DNA of 64,000 nt from Selaginella moellendorffii (taxonomy: Eukaryota; Streptophyta; Lycopodiopsida; Selaginellales; Selaginellaceae): the NCBI RefSeq assembly GCF_000143415.4, contig NW_003314314.1, forward strand, positions 741,443 through 805,442. Reading direction: 5' to 3'. Position 1 is the first letter of the stretch. The number at the start of each line of letters is the position of its first letter. The notes under the pieces were generated by a model. The model was not told where the DNA came from. It was given only the letters and a program-made list of their open reading frames with translations, and did not search any database. Below, one piece after another: positions 11,899 to 21,884 of this stretch. The position numbers were made by a program, and so were the translations under genes.

Positions 11899-13350
11899 TC
11901 ACATCACAGCGACGGTGCGATCTGGCTTGCCCGGCCCGTGCGAATGCGAGGGAGGCGGATTGGAAGAGGACGAGGACGAGGACGAGAAGAGCTTCCGCAA
12001 GCCATGAACCCTAACGCTCCGGAGCGACGGCCCAATGCACGCCGGGACGTGAAGAACGGGCGTCACTCGCACGCTCGAGGAGGAAGGCTTGTGATCCGAT
12101 GGCCGCCTCCAGTTGCTCTCGCTGTGGGGCCGCGAATTCCCGATCAGGACGTGGTCCTGGAGCTGCATCTTGGCCGATAGCGTGGAAGAATTCGCCTTGC
12201 GATTGCTCCCACTTCTCTGGAGATTGCTGCCGCTGTTCTTCCCTGCCGACGAGTTCTGGAGCTGCCCATGGAGCCTGGCGTTAGAGATTCCAGCCGATGA
12301 TCGCCGCCCCCTGCTGCTAGCCCGGCCTCTGTTCGAATCGGGCTTGCTCCTGCTCGAATTTCTGCCCGGGGCGATGGCGATCTCGTCTGGGAAATCCGCG
12401 GAGGAGGAGGAAGAGGAATTAGCCGACGACGCTGTCCAATTCGAGGAGGAATTGGAGGAAGTAGACGAGACCGACGAGGAGTGGAGCGCCAGGATCTCGG
12501 GATCGCAGGAATTAGAGGAGGAATCCTTGAGCAGCGGCACCAGAGAAATGTCATGGACAATCTCTGCCGGATCATCCGGAGGAGAGATCTCTGGTGCATT
12601 GGAGCTGCTGGAATTGGAGCTGCTACTCCGGTTAAAGATCATCTTGAGAAGCTTGGCTGGAACACCTTGCTTGGAAGAACTCGATGCTTTTGGGGAAGAA
12701 ATGGATTTTCTTTGAAATCCGAAGAGATCTCTCCAGCGGCTGGAAGAAGAACACTTGCCAGATTTTGGGGGTGAGGAGGGGCGCGAGGTGTAGCCCGGCG
12801 GGGGATAGGAAGAGGATTTGAGCGTGGACGCCACCACCAATGGGCGAGCGGGAGATCTCAGCGAGCGCTCGCGGCGCATTAGGGCAACCGGTGGCGATCT
12901 TGCCACGATCGATCCTTGCTGCTGCTTCATCTGGGCGATGGGCTGGTTCTTCCCAGGCGGCGCTGGATCCATCCGGAGCTCGGACAAGTCCTGGACCATT
13001 TGGATTCGCGGAGGGAGATGGAGTGGCAGGAGCTTGCCCTTGTAGAAGAGCTCGTCGGCGGAGAGCATTGGGGGGTTCTTGGGCGGCGCCGCGCGATCGC
13101 TAGCGGCGGTGGCGCTGGCCGTGAATTCAAACTCGCCAGACGAGGAGGAGGGGCGGTGGCGTGGCGATAGCGAAGCGCCCACATTGCTGCCGGGATGATC
13201 TAGATCGCCCAGTTGGGCGAAATCGTTGGAGAACGAGATCCGTGGGCTGTGCCAAGATCTACCGCTGCTGCTCCTGCTGCTACTGCCGCCGCCGCCGCTG
13301 CCCAGATCATCCGAGAGCTCCACCGATTCCAAGAAGCTCTTGCCCGCCAT
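11899..13350 (-). CDS. MAKR/BKI1-like membrane-associated kinase regulator
   Basis: A single exon of 483 aa, ATG at 13348-13350, is extremely Ser-rich throughout. Recognisable parts are an EFEF motif near residue 74 followed by SADELFYKGKLLPLHLPP (about 95-112), which is the hallmark block of the plant MAKR/BKI1 family. Basic Ser-rich patches suit electrostatic membrane binding. BKI1 inhibits the brassinosteroid receptor kinase, and other members modulate receptor kinases and auxin responses. I do not see the C-terminal receptor-binding helix of seed-plant BKI1. The C-terminus is instead ARG/SER-rich with IGPSLRSVRVHGLRKLF. Family membership is supported by the central block, while the partner kinase is unknown. 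It lies 786 bp from a receptor kinase on the same strand. Confidence 0.75.
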   Translation of the reverse strand: MAGKSFLESVELSDDLGSGGGGSSSRSSSGRSWHSPRISFSNDFAQLGDLDHPGSNVGASLSPRHRPSSSSGEFEFTASATAASDRAAPPKNPPMLSADELFYKGKLLPLHLPPRIQMVQDLSELRMDPAPPGKNQPIAQMKQQQGSIVARSPPVALMRRERSLRSPARPLVVASTLKSSSYPPPGYTSRPSSPPKSGKCSSSSRWRDLFGFQRKSISSPKASSSSKQGVPAKLLKMIFNRSSSSNSSSSNAPEISPPDDPAEIVHDISLVPLLKDSSSNSCDPEILALHSSSVSSTSSNSSSNWTASSANSSSSSSADFPDEIAIAPGRNSSRSKPDSNRGRASSRGRRSSAGISNARLHGQLQNSSAGKNSGSNLQRSGSNRKANSSTLSAKMQLQDHVLIGNSRPHSESNWRRPSDHKPSSSSVRVTPVLHVPACIGPSLRSVRVHGLRKLFSSSSSSSSNPPPSHSHGPGKPDRTVAVM

Positions 13351-14136
13351 AGCTATGGCCTTCCTCTTCCCGGCCTGTGATCGAGGCAGCGCGGCCTCTG
13401 GAAACCATGAGTCATCCGAGGCGATTCCACTCCACTTCCTCTCGCCACTAGCATTTCTCGCGATCAGCGATGGATCGATCGATCCAGGAGGGGGAGAGCT
13501 ACGAAAGATCCAATTGCTGGCCGGAAAGGAATCGCCAGGCGATGCCCTGTACTTTCTGGGCTAAATAGCAAGGAAAAGAGGATGGGTCATGGCTTTGCTT
13601 GTAGCAAGCACAACAGTGCAGCCATAGACAGGCGGGCAAAACTCCCCCACACGTGCCACGTGGACACGTCGTGCCAATCGGACGGACGCGATCGTCCTAT
13701 ACACCGAGACCGGATTAGTTATGATACGGCTTAACCCACGGCATAAACCCCTGTGGTTTAGACCATGATTAGTACGGACATACTGCCAGGGTGGGCCACA
13801 TGGGGTTTAAATCCAGTACGGCCCACGTGGCCAGAACAATATTTGTCTTTCCCGGTTATGTTAATCGTAGCCCCTAAAGTAGAAGCGTATGGAATCTCGC
13901 AGGAATCTTCCGTTCCATGGTAGCTGGATAGAGAGGAATTTTCACCTAAGTGACAAGCGCTTGTACTTTACCTTGCAGCGGAATAAAGCTGCGCAGCAAA
14001 AAGAAGATCTCTACCAAATACGAGCCGTCCATTCCAGGATCTATCCAACGGCTGCAATTTAAAATTTTAAAATCTGGCGCGGGCAAGAAAAGAATATCCC
14101 CATAAAAGCGAAGGAATAAAAAAATTCACGAACTAG
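13351..14136. other. Promoter of the MAKR-like gene and 3' flank of the receptor kinase
   Basis: This 786-bp gap on the minus strand contains repeated GG/CC-rich phrases (for example around 13670-13850, cacgtgccacgtgg and gcccacgtggcc). Those include CACGTG-type G-box cores, which are common plant bZIP/bHLH sites. No coding frame is supported. Confidence 0.5.
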
Positions 14137-16680
14137 CTAGAGCTGGCCGCTAGACGAAGAATTGCTCGAGCTTCTCAGCTCCTGCTGCTTCTTCCTCCTC
14201 CTCTCGCTGCGATTCAACACCGCGACAGCGCTCTCCAATCGGCTCACAATCTCGCCCATGCTCGGCCGCTCCTTCCCCTCGAGCCGGACGCACTCCTCCG
14301 CGAGCTCCGCCACGATCAACACCGCCTCCATCTCGTCCGCCTCCTCGGGAACTCCAATCCTCGGATCCAGGATTGAGATCACTTGCCCCGCCAGGATGAA
14401 TGGCACCGCGAAATCCACCACATTGACAGGCAGCTGTGGATTCTGGCGGAGCTTGAGCCGGTTCTCCACGATGATCGCGCGCTTGCCGGTGAGGATCTCG
14501 AGCAGCACCACGCCGAAGCTGTAGACGTCGCTCTTGGTGGTGAGCTGCTGGAGCCTGTAGTACTCGGGATCCATGTAGCCCACGGTGCCGGCGGCGGTGA
14601 GAGAGAGATGGGACTCGCCATCGCTCGGACCCATGAGCGAGAGGCCAAAGTCCGAGACCCTGGCCGAGCACTCGGCGTCGATGAGGATGTTGCTCGACTT
14701 GATGTCCCTGTGGATGATCGGAGGAACCGCGTACGTGTGGAGGTACTCGATCCCCCTGGCGGCCTGGAGGGCGATCCCGATTCGCATTTGCCACGAGTTT
14801 AGATTGATCGCGAAGATCCTCTCTTGCTGCTGTGGGACGATCTCTCCACCCTCTTGCCGTTCCTGGTGTTCTTCCTCCTTTCGCCCGTGGAGGTGATCGT
14901 GGACGGTTCCATTCGGCATGAAATCGTAGACGAGCAATCGCTCGTCGTCCTCGGCACAGAATCCCACCAGCGTCACCAGGTGCCGGTGGTGGAGCCTGGT
15001 GAGGAACTCGAGCTCGCTCTGGAAAGCCGATTCCTTGTCCTGGAACTTCTTCTTGGCGATGGCGTCCATGCCCGACGATCCAACCCCGCCGCGCTTGATC
15101 GCCACCTCGCGCCCGTCCGGAAGAACACCCCGGTAGACGGTGCCAAAGCTGCCAGTGCCGATGCGATTGTCATCGCTGAAGTTGTCGGTGGCGGCCGCGA
15201 GCTCTTCCAGCGTGAATGTTTCAGCTCGGCCCAGGCTCCTCCGGCTCCCGGTCACGTACGATGCTCCACTGCGCTGCCGTCGCAATTGCTGCTGCTGGGA
15301 GATCGTCACCGATCCATTGTTGGCATTCACGGAGTGATGGATCCTTCCGGACTCCGAGCGCTTGCGGAGCCTCGACCAAGAACAGAACGCGATCGCAACG
15401 AGGCCGAGTAGCATCCCTGTCGATCCCAGCACCACGCTCACGATCTCCACGTTCGATAGCCTCCGCCGCCGAGATCTTCCAGGAGGAGGAGGTGGAGGAG
15501 CTAGCGGTGGAGGTGGCGGTGATAAGCTGCATTGCCTGTCCCCGCCAGTGATCCCGCAAGGGACCTCCTCGATTGCCCCTTCCGGGCATCTGGTGCACGA
15601 CACGCAGACGTGATTGAATCCACCGCAGACGCTGGAATTCCCTGTGACATTCACCAGCGCGTACGATTCCGCCGCGCATTGCCCACTGCTACACGATCCT
15701 GGCAGCGATTGGCTCAACCCGATCGAGACGCTGCCCCAGCAAGTTACCCCAAGATCGCCGCTCCTCACGCCGCAAGTGTAGAAATCCCCCGCGGCGATGG
15801 AATCAAACCTCACTCCTGCTGGCGCCGCGAGCTGCGAGGTGGAATTGTCGCCCCAGCAGAGCGCCTGGCGCGTCGATCGATCCAACCCGCAAGAATGCCT
15901 CTGCCCTAACGCAAACGCGAAGAACTCCACACTGGGAGGGAAATCCAGCTGCCCGTACGTGTTATCGCCCCAGCAGTACGACACGGTCCCAAAGGACGAG
16001 TATAGGCCACAGGCGTGTTGGCCGCCCGCCTGTACGGACGAGAATGAGCCCTGCGATGGCTGGAAGCGCCGTTGGATCGATTCGTCGCCCCAACACACGA
16101 CGCTCCCGTTTGACGCGACGATGCCACAGCTGAAATTCGAGCCGCTGGTGATGCTGGTGAGATTTGCTAGATTAGTCGGTGCCGCCATGCCGATCCCTCG
16201 CCAGCAATCCACGCCGCCATCGATCGATCGAATGCCGCAGACGTGGGAATCGCCCACCGCGATCTGGGAGTAGCTCGCGCTCGAGAGGCGGCTGCGCGAG
16301 CTGAAATTCATGGAATCCCAGCAAAAGGGCTGCCGCGTCCACTCCCTGAGCGCGCAGAAGAATCCATTCCCGCCCGAGATACCAACGAAGGAAGCGTCGC
16401 CATAGCTGAGTGGGGGGCTGGCGCTGTTATTGCTGCCCGCGCAGCTGATGATCGATCCAGCCAATCCGGGGACAATCCCGCAAATCCGAGCTTCTGGGTA
16501 CGTGGGAGCGATCCCCGACATTGAACCCAATGAGCGCGCGGCAGGGATTAGCAGCGAGACGACGAGAAATCGACATACCAGACCCCATTTCTTCGCTAAA
16601 GCTCTGTTCTTGCGACCCGAATTCCTACCCAAGGAGACCGAATTCTCAAGAATTGCCTGAAACCCACTACACCTGTCCAT
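14137..16680 (-). CDS. CR4/CCR-like: CRINKLY4-like receptor kinase
   Basis: Intronless, 847 aa. About residues 30-50 form a hydrophobic signal segment after a 29-residue basic leader. The ectodomain has crinkly/RCC1-like repeats with conserved Cys-Gly and CWG motifs (HVCGIRS, FSCGIVA, HACGLYS, HSCGLDR, YTCGVRS). A Cys-rich TNFR-like patch follows, with CVSCTRCPEG, then a proline stretch, a transmembrane helix (about 428-452) and a kinase domain. The kinase keeps the Gly loop (GTGSFGTVYRG), AIKRG lysine, HRDIKSSNIL, DFG and MDPEYY, so it should be active, unlike some CCR paralogues. A charged insert rich in Glu/Gln lies before the catalytic loop. CR4/ACR4 proteins control epidermal and stem-cell layer identity and respond to CLE peptides in Arabidopsis; a CLE precursor lies 28 kb away. 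The long leader before the signal segment may mean the true start is elsewhere. Confidence 0.93.
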   Translation of the reverse strand: MDRCSGFQAILENSVSLGRNSGRKNRALAKKWGLVCRFLVVSLLIPAARSLGSMSGIAPTYPEARICGIVPGLAGSIISCAGSNNSASPPLSYGDASFVGISGGNGFFCALREWTRQPFCWDSMNFSSRSRLSSASYSQIAVGDSHVCGIRSIDGGVDCWRGIGMAAPTNLANLTSITSGSNFSCGIVASNGSVVCWGDESIQRRFQPSQGSFSSVQAGGQHACGLYSSFGTVSYCWGDNTYGQLDFPPSVEFFAFALGQRHSCGLDRSTRQALCWGDNSTSQLAAPAGVRFDSIAAGDFYTCGVRSGDLGVTCWGSVSIGLSQSLPGSCSSGQCAAESYALVNVTGNSSVCGGFNHVCVSCTRCPEGAIEEVPCGITGGDRQCSLSPPPPPLAPPPPPPGRSRRRRLSNVEIVSVVLGSTGMLLGLVAIAFCSWSRLRKRSESGRIHHSVNANNGSVTISQQQQLRRQRSGASYVTGSRRSLGRAETFTLEELAAATDNFSDDNRIGTGSFGTVYRGVLPDGREVAIKRGGVGSSGMDAIAKKKFQDKESAFQSELEFLTRLHHRHLVTLVGFCAEDDERLLVYDFMPNGTVHDHLHGRKEEEHQERQEGGEIVPQQQERIFAINLNSWQMRIGIALQAARGIEYLHTYAVPPIIHRDIKSSNILIDAECSARVSDFGLSLMGPSDGESHLSLTAAGTVGYMDPEYYRLQQLTTKSDVYSFGVVLLEILTGKRAIIVENRLKLRQNPQLPVNVVDFAVPFILAGQVISILDPRIGVPEEADEMEAVLIVAELAEECVRLEGKERPSMGEIVSRLESAVAVLNRSERRRKKQQELRSSSNSSSSGQL

Positions 16681-17476
16681 GAAGCAAGCTGATCAAGCTT
16701 GGATCGTCCCCAATTGCAGCACATTTTTCGTTCCCGGGTCGTGCAATTCCGGCCGGTCTCGGGTTTCGATCGGTAAGGAGGAAGCGAACGCCTATTGATG
16801 AACGACCGCGATTTTCTGCCGCGCTGCTGGTACCTAGAGTCGTCGTCCAAAGTCCTCCACGGAGCGCGAGCTATAAATCCCAAAGCGGGCTTTTCTCGCA
16901 GCTCTCGATCGTTTCAAACCGGCGGCTCATTGACCATTCCAGCACAGTGGAAATTAGCACCAAATTTTTGTGCGTGCGCGGTCTAGTAAATCTAATCGTT
17001 GTTTTCTTCTTCTACGTGGTCTTGGGGGAGCTTCCGCGATCCAGTTTTGTCAATTCAGCGCGCAGCGCGTGAAAAAGAGCCATGTCCGATTTAACCAAGG
17101 GCCGTAGGATCCCGGTCAAGCCCAGCTCTGACGTTGATTTGACAGGAATATTCTACCGATTTGAATTTAAAAGTTTTGCCGCGTGGCACCGCCCACCCAG
17201 CTAACCTGTGGACGAACTGTCGAACTCCGTTGAAAACTTGCGCTGGGGCGGAGGGGGGGATCGTTCTCGACATTTTTTGCATCTGAGCGAGTTATTTCTC
17301 GTCAATCAGGAGCTCTGGAATGCTACAAGGACGCCCAGAAAGCAAACGAAAAGAGATGGAGGGGATCCGTGGACGTCCTTGTCGGATCCACAAACACCCA
17401 AAAACCTTTGCTCTAATCTTTTCAATAAATTCGCGAACCTTGACGCTGCTGACATTTGGCTGGTTTCTAGAATCAT
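16681..17476. other. Promoter region of the receptor kinase, no gene
   Basis: No domain-bearing frame or splice chain. This is the only upstream space for the intronless receptor-kinase gene, and its other end is the 3' flank of a small gene on the same strand. Confidence 0.6.
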
Positions 17477-18290
17477 TTAAGCTGCCCTGGCCTTAAACCT
17501 GCGAAAAATAATCACAGTAAGTTCACGACGAGAAAGTTGCAGAGTGTTTCTTCTACCTGTACTTCGGTTTGACGTTTACCAGGAAAGCAGCGCCAAGAAA
17601 ACAAAGGTTTTGAGGCATTCAAAGCGATTTTTACAGAGATTGGTACCTCTGAATTGAGTCCATGGTTTGTGTACAAGACCCTGGCCAAGTCCAGCCATGG
17701 AGATCCCTCTCAAAATACAGCGATGACTCCGCTGCTCTGAGAAGTCTTGACGGAATCTCGCGCCCTGAGACAAAAAAGAGAATAAAAAGTATGTAATAAG
17801 AGAAACTGAAGTTAACAACTTACCTCTCCAAACCTTTGATGCGATGCCGACTCGGTCAGCAAAAGCCCCAGTTGCCACCTCAAAAGATCGCTCGCTGTCG
17901 ATGACTCTTGACTCTCCTCGGTCTCCTCCTTTAATTTGATTTTCGTTTCCTTCACACCTTAATCGTGGAAAGCGCGTTTCCCCATCGAAAGCCCCATTTC
18001 GCACGACTAAAGTGTTGTGTAAGACGAGGAAGAAGCACGGGGAGCGATGAATGCGAGCACCGGAGCTGGCCCTCTCTGTCTTCTCTGCCTGTAAAAACTA
18101 TGAGAAACTCCAAAGCATTGTTTCTAGTGCTGCCAGTAAGTAATCCCACTGTGACTTAAAAAATCTCGTAGCTTACTTGGTTCGAGGAGGAAGGGGAACC
18201 GACGAAGTTTTCTAGTGCTTTCAACACCTCCAAAACTTGTGAGGGACAGGTAGATCGATCAGTGTATGCGCTGCATGATCCACACTCGTT
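17477..18290 (-). CDS. Unrecognised small multi-exon protein (5' end uncertain)
   Basis: The 3' part is well supported. Exon 17953-17824 reads as a Glu/Ser-rich then LLRWQLGLLLTESASHQRFGE segment. It joins at GT-AG borders to exon 17756-17647 (IPSRLLRAAESSLYFERDLHG, then TWPGSCTQTMDSIQR) and a final exon 17498-17477 (FKARAA, stop). Phases close exactly. A likely upstream exon (about 18173-18290) encodes SQVLEVLKALENFVGSP and ends at a GTAAGC donor. I cannot place the start codon; the DPM3 stop codon is at 18430, leaving little room. I do not recognise the family. The composition, amphipathic leucines and conserved-looking Trp/Cys end argue for a real protein of roughly 110 residues. Confidence 0.5.
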
Positions 18291-18429
18291 TTGCTTTGCT
18301 GTCTAGATCAAATTCAATCACCAAGTACTTAGACAACGAAGTAGGAAGAAAAAAAAATTCGTTTCCTTGAAAGCATTGAAAAGGTTATACCAAAGTTTCC
18401 GGACTGTTAGAACACATGTCGCTCCACTA

Positions 18430-18817
18430 CTAAAAAACGATCCCCTTCTTCTCAAGAAAATCTTTTGCCTCGATGATATCCTGACAGACAATGAAGCGAA
18501 AAAGATCAATCTCTTTTTTCCCGAGAGAATTTGATCGAGAAAAGTAAACCTGTTGTAGTAGAATCGCCTCCTTGGGACACGATGGAAAAACCAGGAGTCC
18601 ATAAGCAACCATCACGACGCCATAGCAACCCAAAGCAAAAATCGCGAGAATTGGGAGCTACAAAGTCAAATATTTAGCGAAGAAAAGATAGAAGTGCAAT
18701 ACTCACGTAAGGAACGAATTTTGCTACGGGATCCGGTAGATCAGATCGAAGGAGTAGACTGAGCCACAGCGCGGTGACGAGAACAGCGATGGCGCCTAGC
18801 TTGATCACTTGCTTCAT
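18430..18817 (-). CDS. DPM3: Dolichol-phosphate mannosyltransferase subunit 3
   Basis: Three exons (18817-18707, 18657-18550, 18480-18430) make an 89-aa protein, the normal DPM3 size. Two transmembrane helices (about residues 4-22 and 38-58) are followed by the family signature YGLLVFPSCPKEAILLQQDI and EAKDFLEKKGIVF. DPM3 tethers and stabilises the catalytic DPM1 subunit in the ER membrane, so that Dol-P-Man can be made for N-glycosylation, GPI anchors and mannosylation. All intron phases are zero. The start codon is 87 bp from that of the divergent CNX5 gene. Confidence 0.96.
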
Positions 18818-18904
18818 GGCGCTCGTCGCGCGAGCCCAAGAACCCTAGATCGAATTTTGGCGCTCACATTTTTAGGGCTCTTAGTGGGTTTTGGGGTTTG
18901 CGAG
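18818..18904. promoter_or_regulatory. 87-bp bidirectional promoter, DPM3 / CNX5
   Basis: Start codons of DPM3 (-) and CNX5 (+) are only 87 bp apart. The interval includes CAAGAACCCTAG (18837-18848), the telo-box-like core seen at other starts in this window, and TTTGGCGC (about 18856-18863), which fits the E2F consensus. 5' UTRs must be very short or the transcripts must overlap. Confidence 0.75.
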
Positions 18905-20803
18905 ATGGGGGGAGAAGACGCCGAGTCGCTGCGCGCGGAGATCTCTCGTCTCCAGCAGCGCGTGGAGATGCTAGAGCAGAAGCTGGCTGATCGAGATCGC
19001 GTGCCTGTGAGGAGCGCGGCGGCGGAGGATTTGCGGTCGGCTTACACGACTCATGGATTGGATTCGTATCAGGTCTGTCGATATAGCAGGCAGCTCCTCG
19101 TTCCGGCCTTTGGCATCGCAGGTGTGTATTACGAATAGTTTCTCTTCTGGAACTTCCTTTTTCTTCTTCGAGGCTAACGAGCTAGTATCAGGCCAAGAGA
19201 AGTTGCTAAGTTCTTCCATTTTGGTTATTGGCTGTGGAGGCTTAGGCTCTTCTGCCGCATTATATCTTGCCGCCGCTGGTGTTGGTATACTTCGTCGAAT
19301 TCTAGTGCGTGAATCATTTTTTCTGCGGCAGGTGTTCTTGGGCTTGTGGACCGTGATACTGTGGAGCTAAACAATCTCCATCGCCAGGTACTTCGTTTCG
19401 TTCTTCGCATTTCAGACATTTTTTTCTTCGTTCTTTTCAGATCATCCACTCCGAGGAAGCCATCGGTACGTCAAAAGTGAGGTCCGCTGCTACGTCTTGC
19501 AGGAGGTATGGTGTTTCTATGCGTCAGCAATGGTTTCTAGTTCTTTCTTCCTGTCGTTCCTCAGGATTAATAGCTCTCTATCCATTTTGGAGTTTCCAAA
19601 TGGATTTTCCGCTGACAATGCATTGGAGATTGTGAGAAAGTATGCCATTCAATCGTCCTTTCGCCTGAATTCTTCGCATTCTTCAACAGGTTCGATGTGG
19701 TCGTCGATGCTACGGACAATCTCCCGAGTCGCTACCTCATCAGTGACGCCTGCGTTGTTGCAAGGAAGGTACATATCCATCAATTCGGATGTATAGAACG
19801 GATAAAAGAACACTCGTAATTCGCGTTTCCAGCCATTGGTATCCGGCGCAGCACTCGGTCTAGATGGCCAGGTAAGACTTTCATCAGCTTGATGTGATTT
19901 AATCCAACATTCTTTTATGCAGCTAACTGTTTACAATCACAAGAATGGACCATGCTATCGTTGCTTATTTCCTCTCCCACCTCCTCAAAGCGCTTGCCAA
20001 AGATGTTCTGATAGCGGAGTACTTGGTGTTGGTACGTGAAGCTTTACAGCCTCGAAGATCTGAATCCTTTATTCTTGTTCTTGCAGTGCCAGGAATAATT
20101 GGCTCCCTTGAAGCTCTAGAGGCAATCAAGCTTGCAAGTGGTATCGGGGAGCCACTTAGCAGCAGAATGCTAATCTTTGATGCGACCTTGGGAAGGTTTC
20201 AAAATGTAAGGCACGCTGTTCCTTTTGAGCTGAGCAAGTCATCTAGACTTTGTCTTTTATCAGATCAAACTGAGAGCAAAGAATCCAAGCTGTGTGGCGT
20301 GTGGAGACAATCCGGAAATCACTGAAGCGAATTTTCACAACATGAATTACGAGGAGTTTACCGGAGTTGCCATGACAGATGAGGTAAGTAGGACCAACAC
20401 GCTTTCAAATCTTCGATAATCTTTCTCTATCATTTCGTAGGCTCCAGTTCGAAAGCAAGTGGTCTCTCTTTCCAATTCCCTGAGCTGCTTAGAGCTGAGA
20501 AAACGCATCGAAGAAAAAGTCCCTCACGTCCTGTTAGACGTCCGTGACGAGCACCAGTACGCCATCAGCGCGCTGCCACAGTCGACAAACATTCCTCTCT
20601 CGCAACTCCAGAAGAACAGCCAAGAGCTCCGCGATATCATACTCGACGACGAGAAGATGCCAGTCTTTGTTATCTGCCGGAGGGGGAATAGCTCTCAGGA
20701 AGCTGTGGAGCTGCTCAGAAACTCTGGAGTTAACGCCTTGGATGTCACGGGAGGACTTGAGGCGTGGTCCAGAGAGGTAGACTCCAAGTTTCCTTTGTAC
20801 TAA
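18905..20803 (+). CDS. CNX5: Molybdopterin synthase sulfurylase / MOCS3-UBA4 protein
   Basis: Eleven exons (18905-19121, 19192-19284, 19332-19387, 19441-19505, 19565-19639, 19690-19768, 19833-19871, 19923-20031, 20087-20205, 20264-20383, 20441-20803) close to 444 aa. A short coiled coil opens the protein. The ThiF/MoeB adenylation domain has [20 protein letters not shown] (nucleotide loop), [15 protein letters not shown] and VVDATDN. Two CxxC pairs for structural zinc follow (CYRCLFPLP and CVACGD). The C-terminal rhodanese domain (about 330-444) has the persulfide loop [11 protein letters not shown] with its catalytic Cys. The protein activates the C-terminal glycine of MOCS2A/CNX7 and of URM1, donating sulfur for molybdenum cofactor synthesis and tRNA thiolation in the cytosol. 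Confidence 0.97.
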
Positions 20804-21099
20804 ATCGTTTTTTCTCTACAGGAAAGCTCAAAGGTCTTGGTTTTCTTAGAAACAAAGCACTTTTTCTTTCGAGAATCATCAAAAGTTTCGCGGAATAATC
20901 TCGTTTCGAAGCAAAGGTAAAGAGTTTTGCTTGAGAAAGACTACAATGGAAGAAAAGTCCAAGCCAACCAAAGTTTTGGTTCTAGCCAATCAAAGTATTG
21001 GAAGCTACAACCTTTCCCACAGAGAGTTTGATCTATCAAAAACACCATGGCGGTTGTATATAATTCTAGAACTTGGGAGCTACATCGTCGTCTTGGGCG

Positions 21100-21558
21100 C
21101 TAGAAGCAAGCGTCTAGCAAACAACAGCAACACAAGGCCGCCAAACTGGAAGAAAAGAAAAGGATCAAACAAACAACAAATGCAAAAAAAAAAGGGAAGA
21201 GCTTCGAGCGAAGCGAGGCTCCAGAGATTTTAGAACTATAAATTTTACCATCCCTCGATGAACGATGGGCCTTTGTTGTTTTGATGATACTGCTCCTGGT
21301 TATATCCCGGCTGTTGGACTGGATAGCCCGCTGGAGGATAGCCTTGCTGAGGATATCCCTGTGGAGGATAGCCTTGCGGAGGATAGCCCTGGGCGGGATA
21401 CGCTTCATACCCTGCCAAAACACACCAGATCTCTCAGATATCTTCGCGATCAGGGTAAAATCGTCGCAAAGATCTCGCGATTTCTCGCGGCGCTTACCTT
21501 GAGCATAGCCTTGCGGCGGCGGCGCTTGCACTGGCGGCTTCTGATCGTAGTAGCTCAT
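21100..21558 (-). CDS. CYSTM-type small Pro/Gly/Tyr-rich protein
   Basis: Three exons (21558-21498, 21411-21249, 21145-21100) close to 89 aa. The N-terminus is MSYYDQKPP, followed by tandem GYPPQGYP-type repeats, and the last exon supplies the cysteine-rich membrane segment CLAALCCCCLLDACF. The codon for the first Cys of that segment is split by intron 2. The CYSTM module anchors small tail proteins in membranes and is linked to stress tolerance in eukaryotes. No single reading frame shows it, because the key segment is a 46-bp exon. It lies tail to tail with CNX5, and its start is 326 bp from that of the PPR gene on the other strand. Confidence 0.93.
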   Translation of the reverse strand: MSYYDQKPPVQAPPPQGYAQGKRREKSRDLCDDFTLIAKISERSGVFWQGMKRIPPRAILRKAILHRDILSKAILQRAIQSNSRDITRSSIIKTTKAHRSSRDGKIYSSKISGASLRSKLFPFFFAFVVCLILFFSSSLAALCCCCLLDACF

Positions 21559-21774
21559 CCTCTCCTCCGCCAAGAAATCGAATCGATCGAAAGCAAAACG
21601 AACGAGTAAGTGGTGCGCGTACCCGTTATAAAGGGGGCCAAAAACGCGGAATGGCTATTCCTAGGCTTGACGGACGGTCGAGATTCGCGGAGGCCACTAA
21701 TCGACGGCTTCCCGGAAGCTGGCCTTCTAAAGACTGGGTTTATGGGGTTTAGGGCTGACGATGCCCCCTGTTTT

Positions 21775-21786
21775 TTAGGGTTCTTG
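21775..21786. promoter_or_regulatory. Telo-box-like 12-mer upstream of a PPR gene
   Basis: TTAGGGTTCTTG lies about 100 bp upstream of the PPR start codon. The identical 12-mer recurs near other gene starts in the window. The AAACCCTA-like core is known from plant promoters of translation and housekeeping genes. Function here is inferred. Confidence 0.45.
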
Positions 21787-21884
21787 AGGATGAGGAAGCT
21801 CTGGCGATGGCGACGCGCCAGCTTGCGCCAGGTTCGTGCTGGATTTGTCGCGGATTTTGATTGATTCTCGTGTTTTCAGGGAGA

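Noticed and set aside
20931-21233. Plus-strand 100-residue frame downstream of CNX5
   Set aside because: It overlaps the CYSTM gene antisense and has a poly-Lys tail from an A-rich intron.
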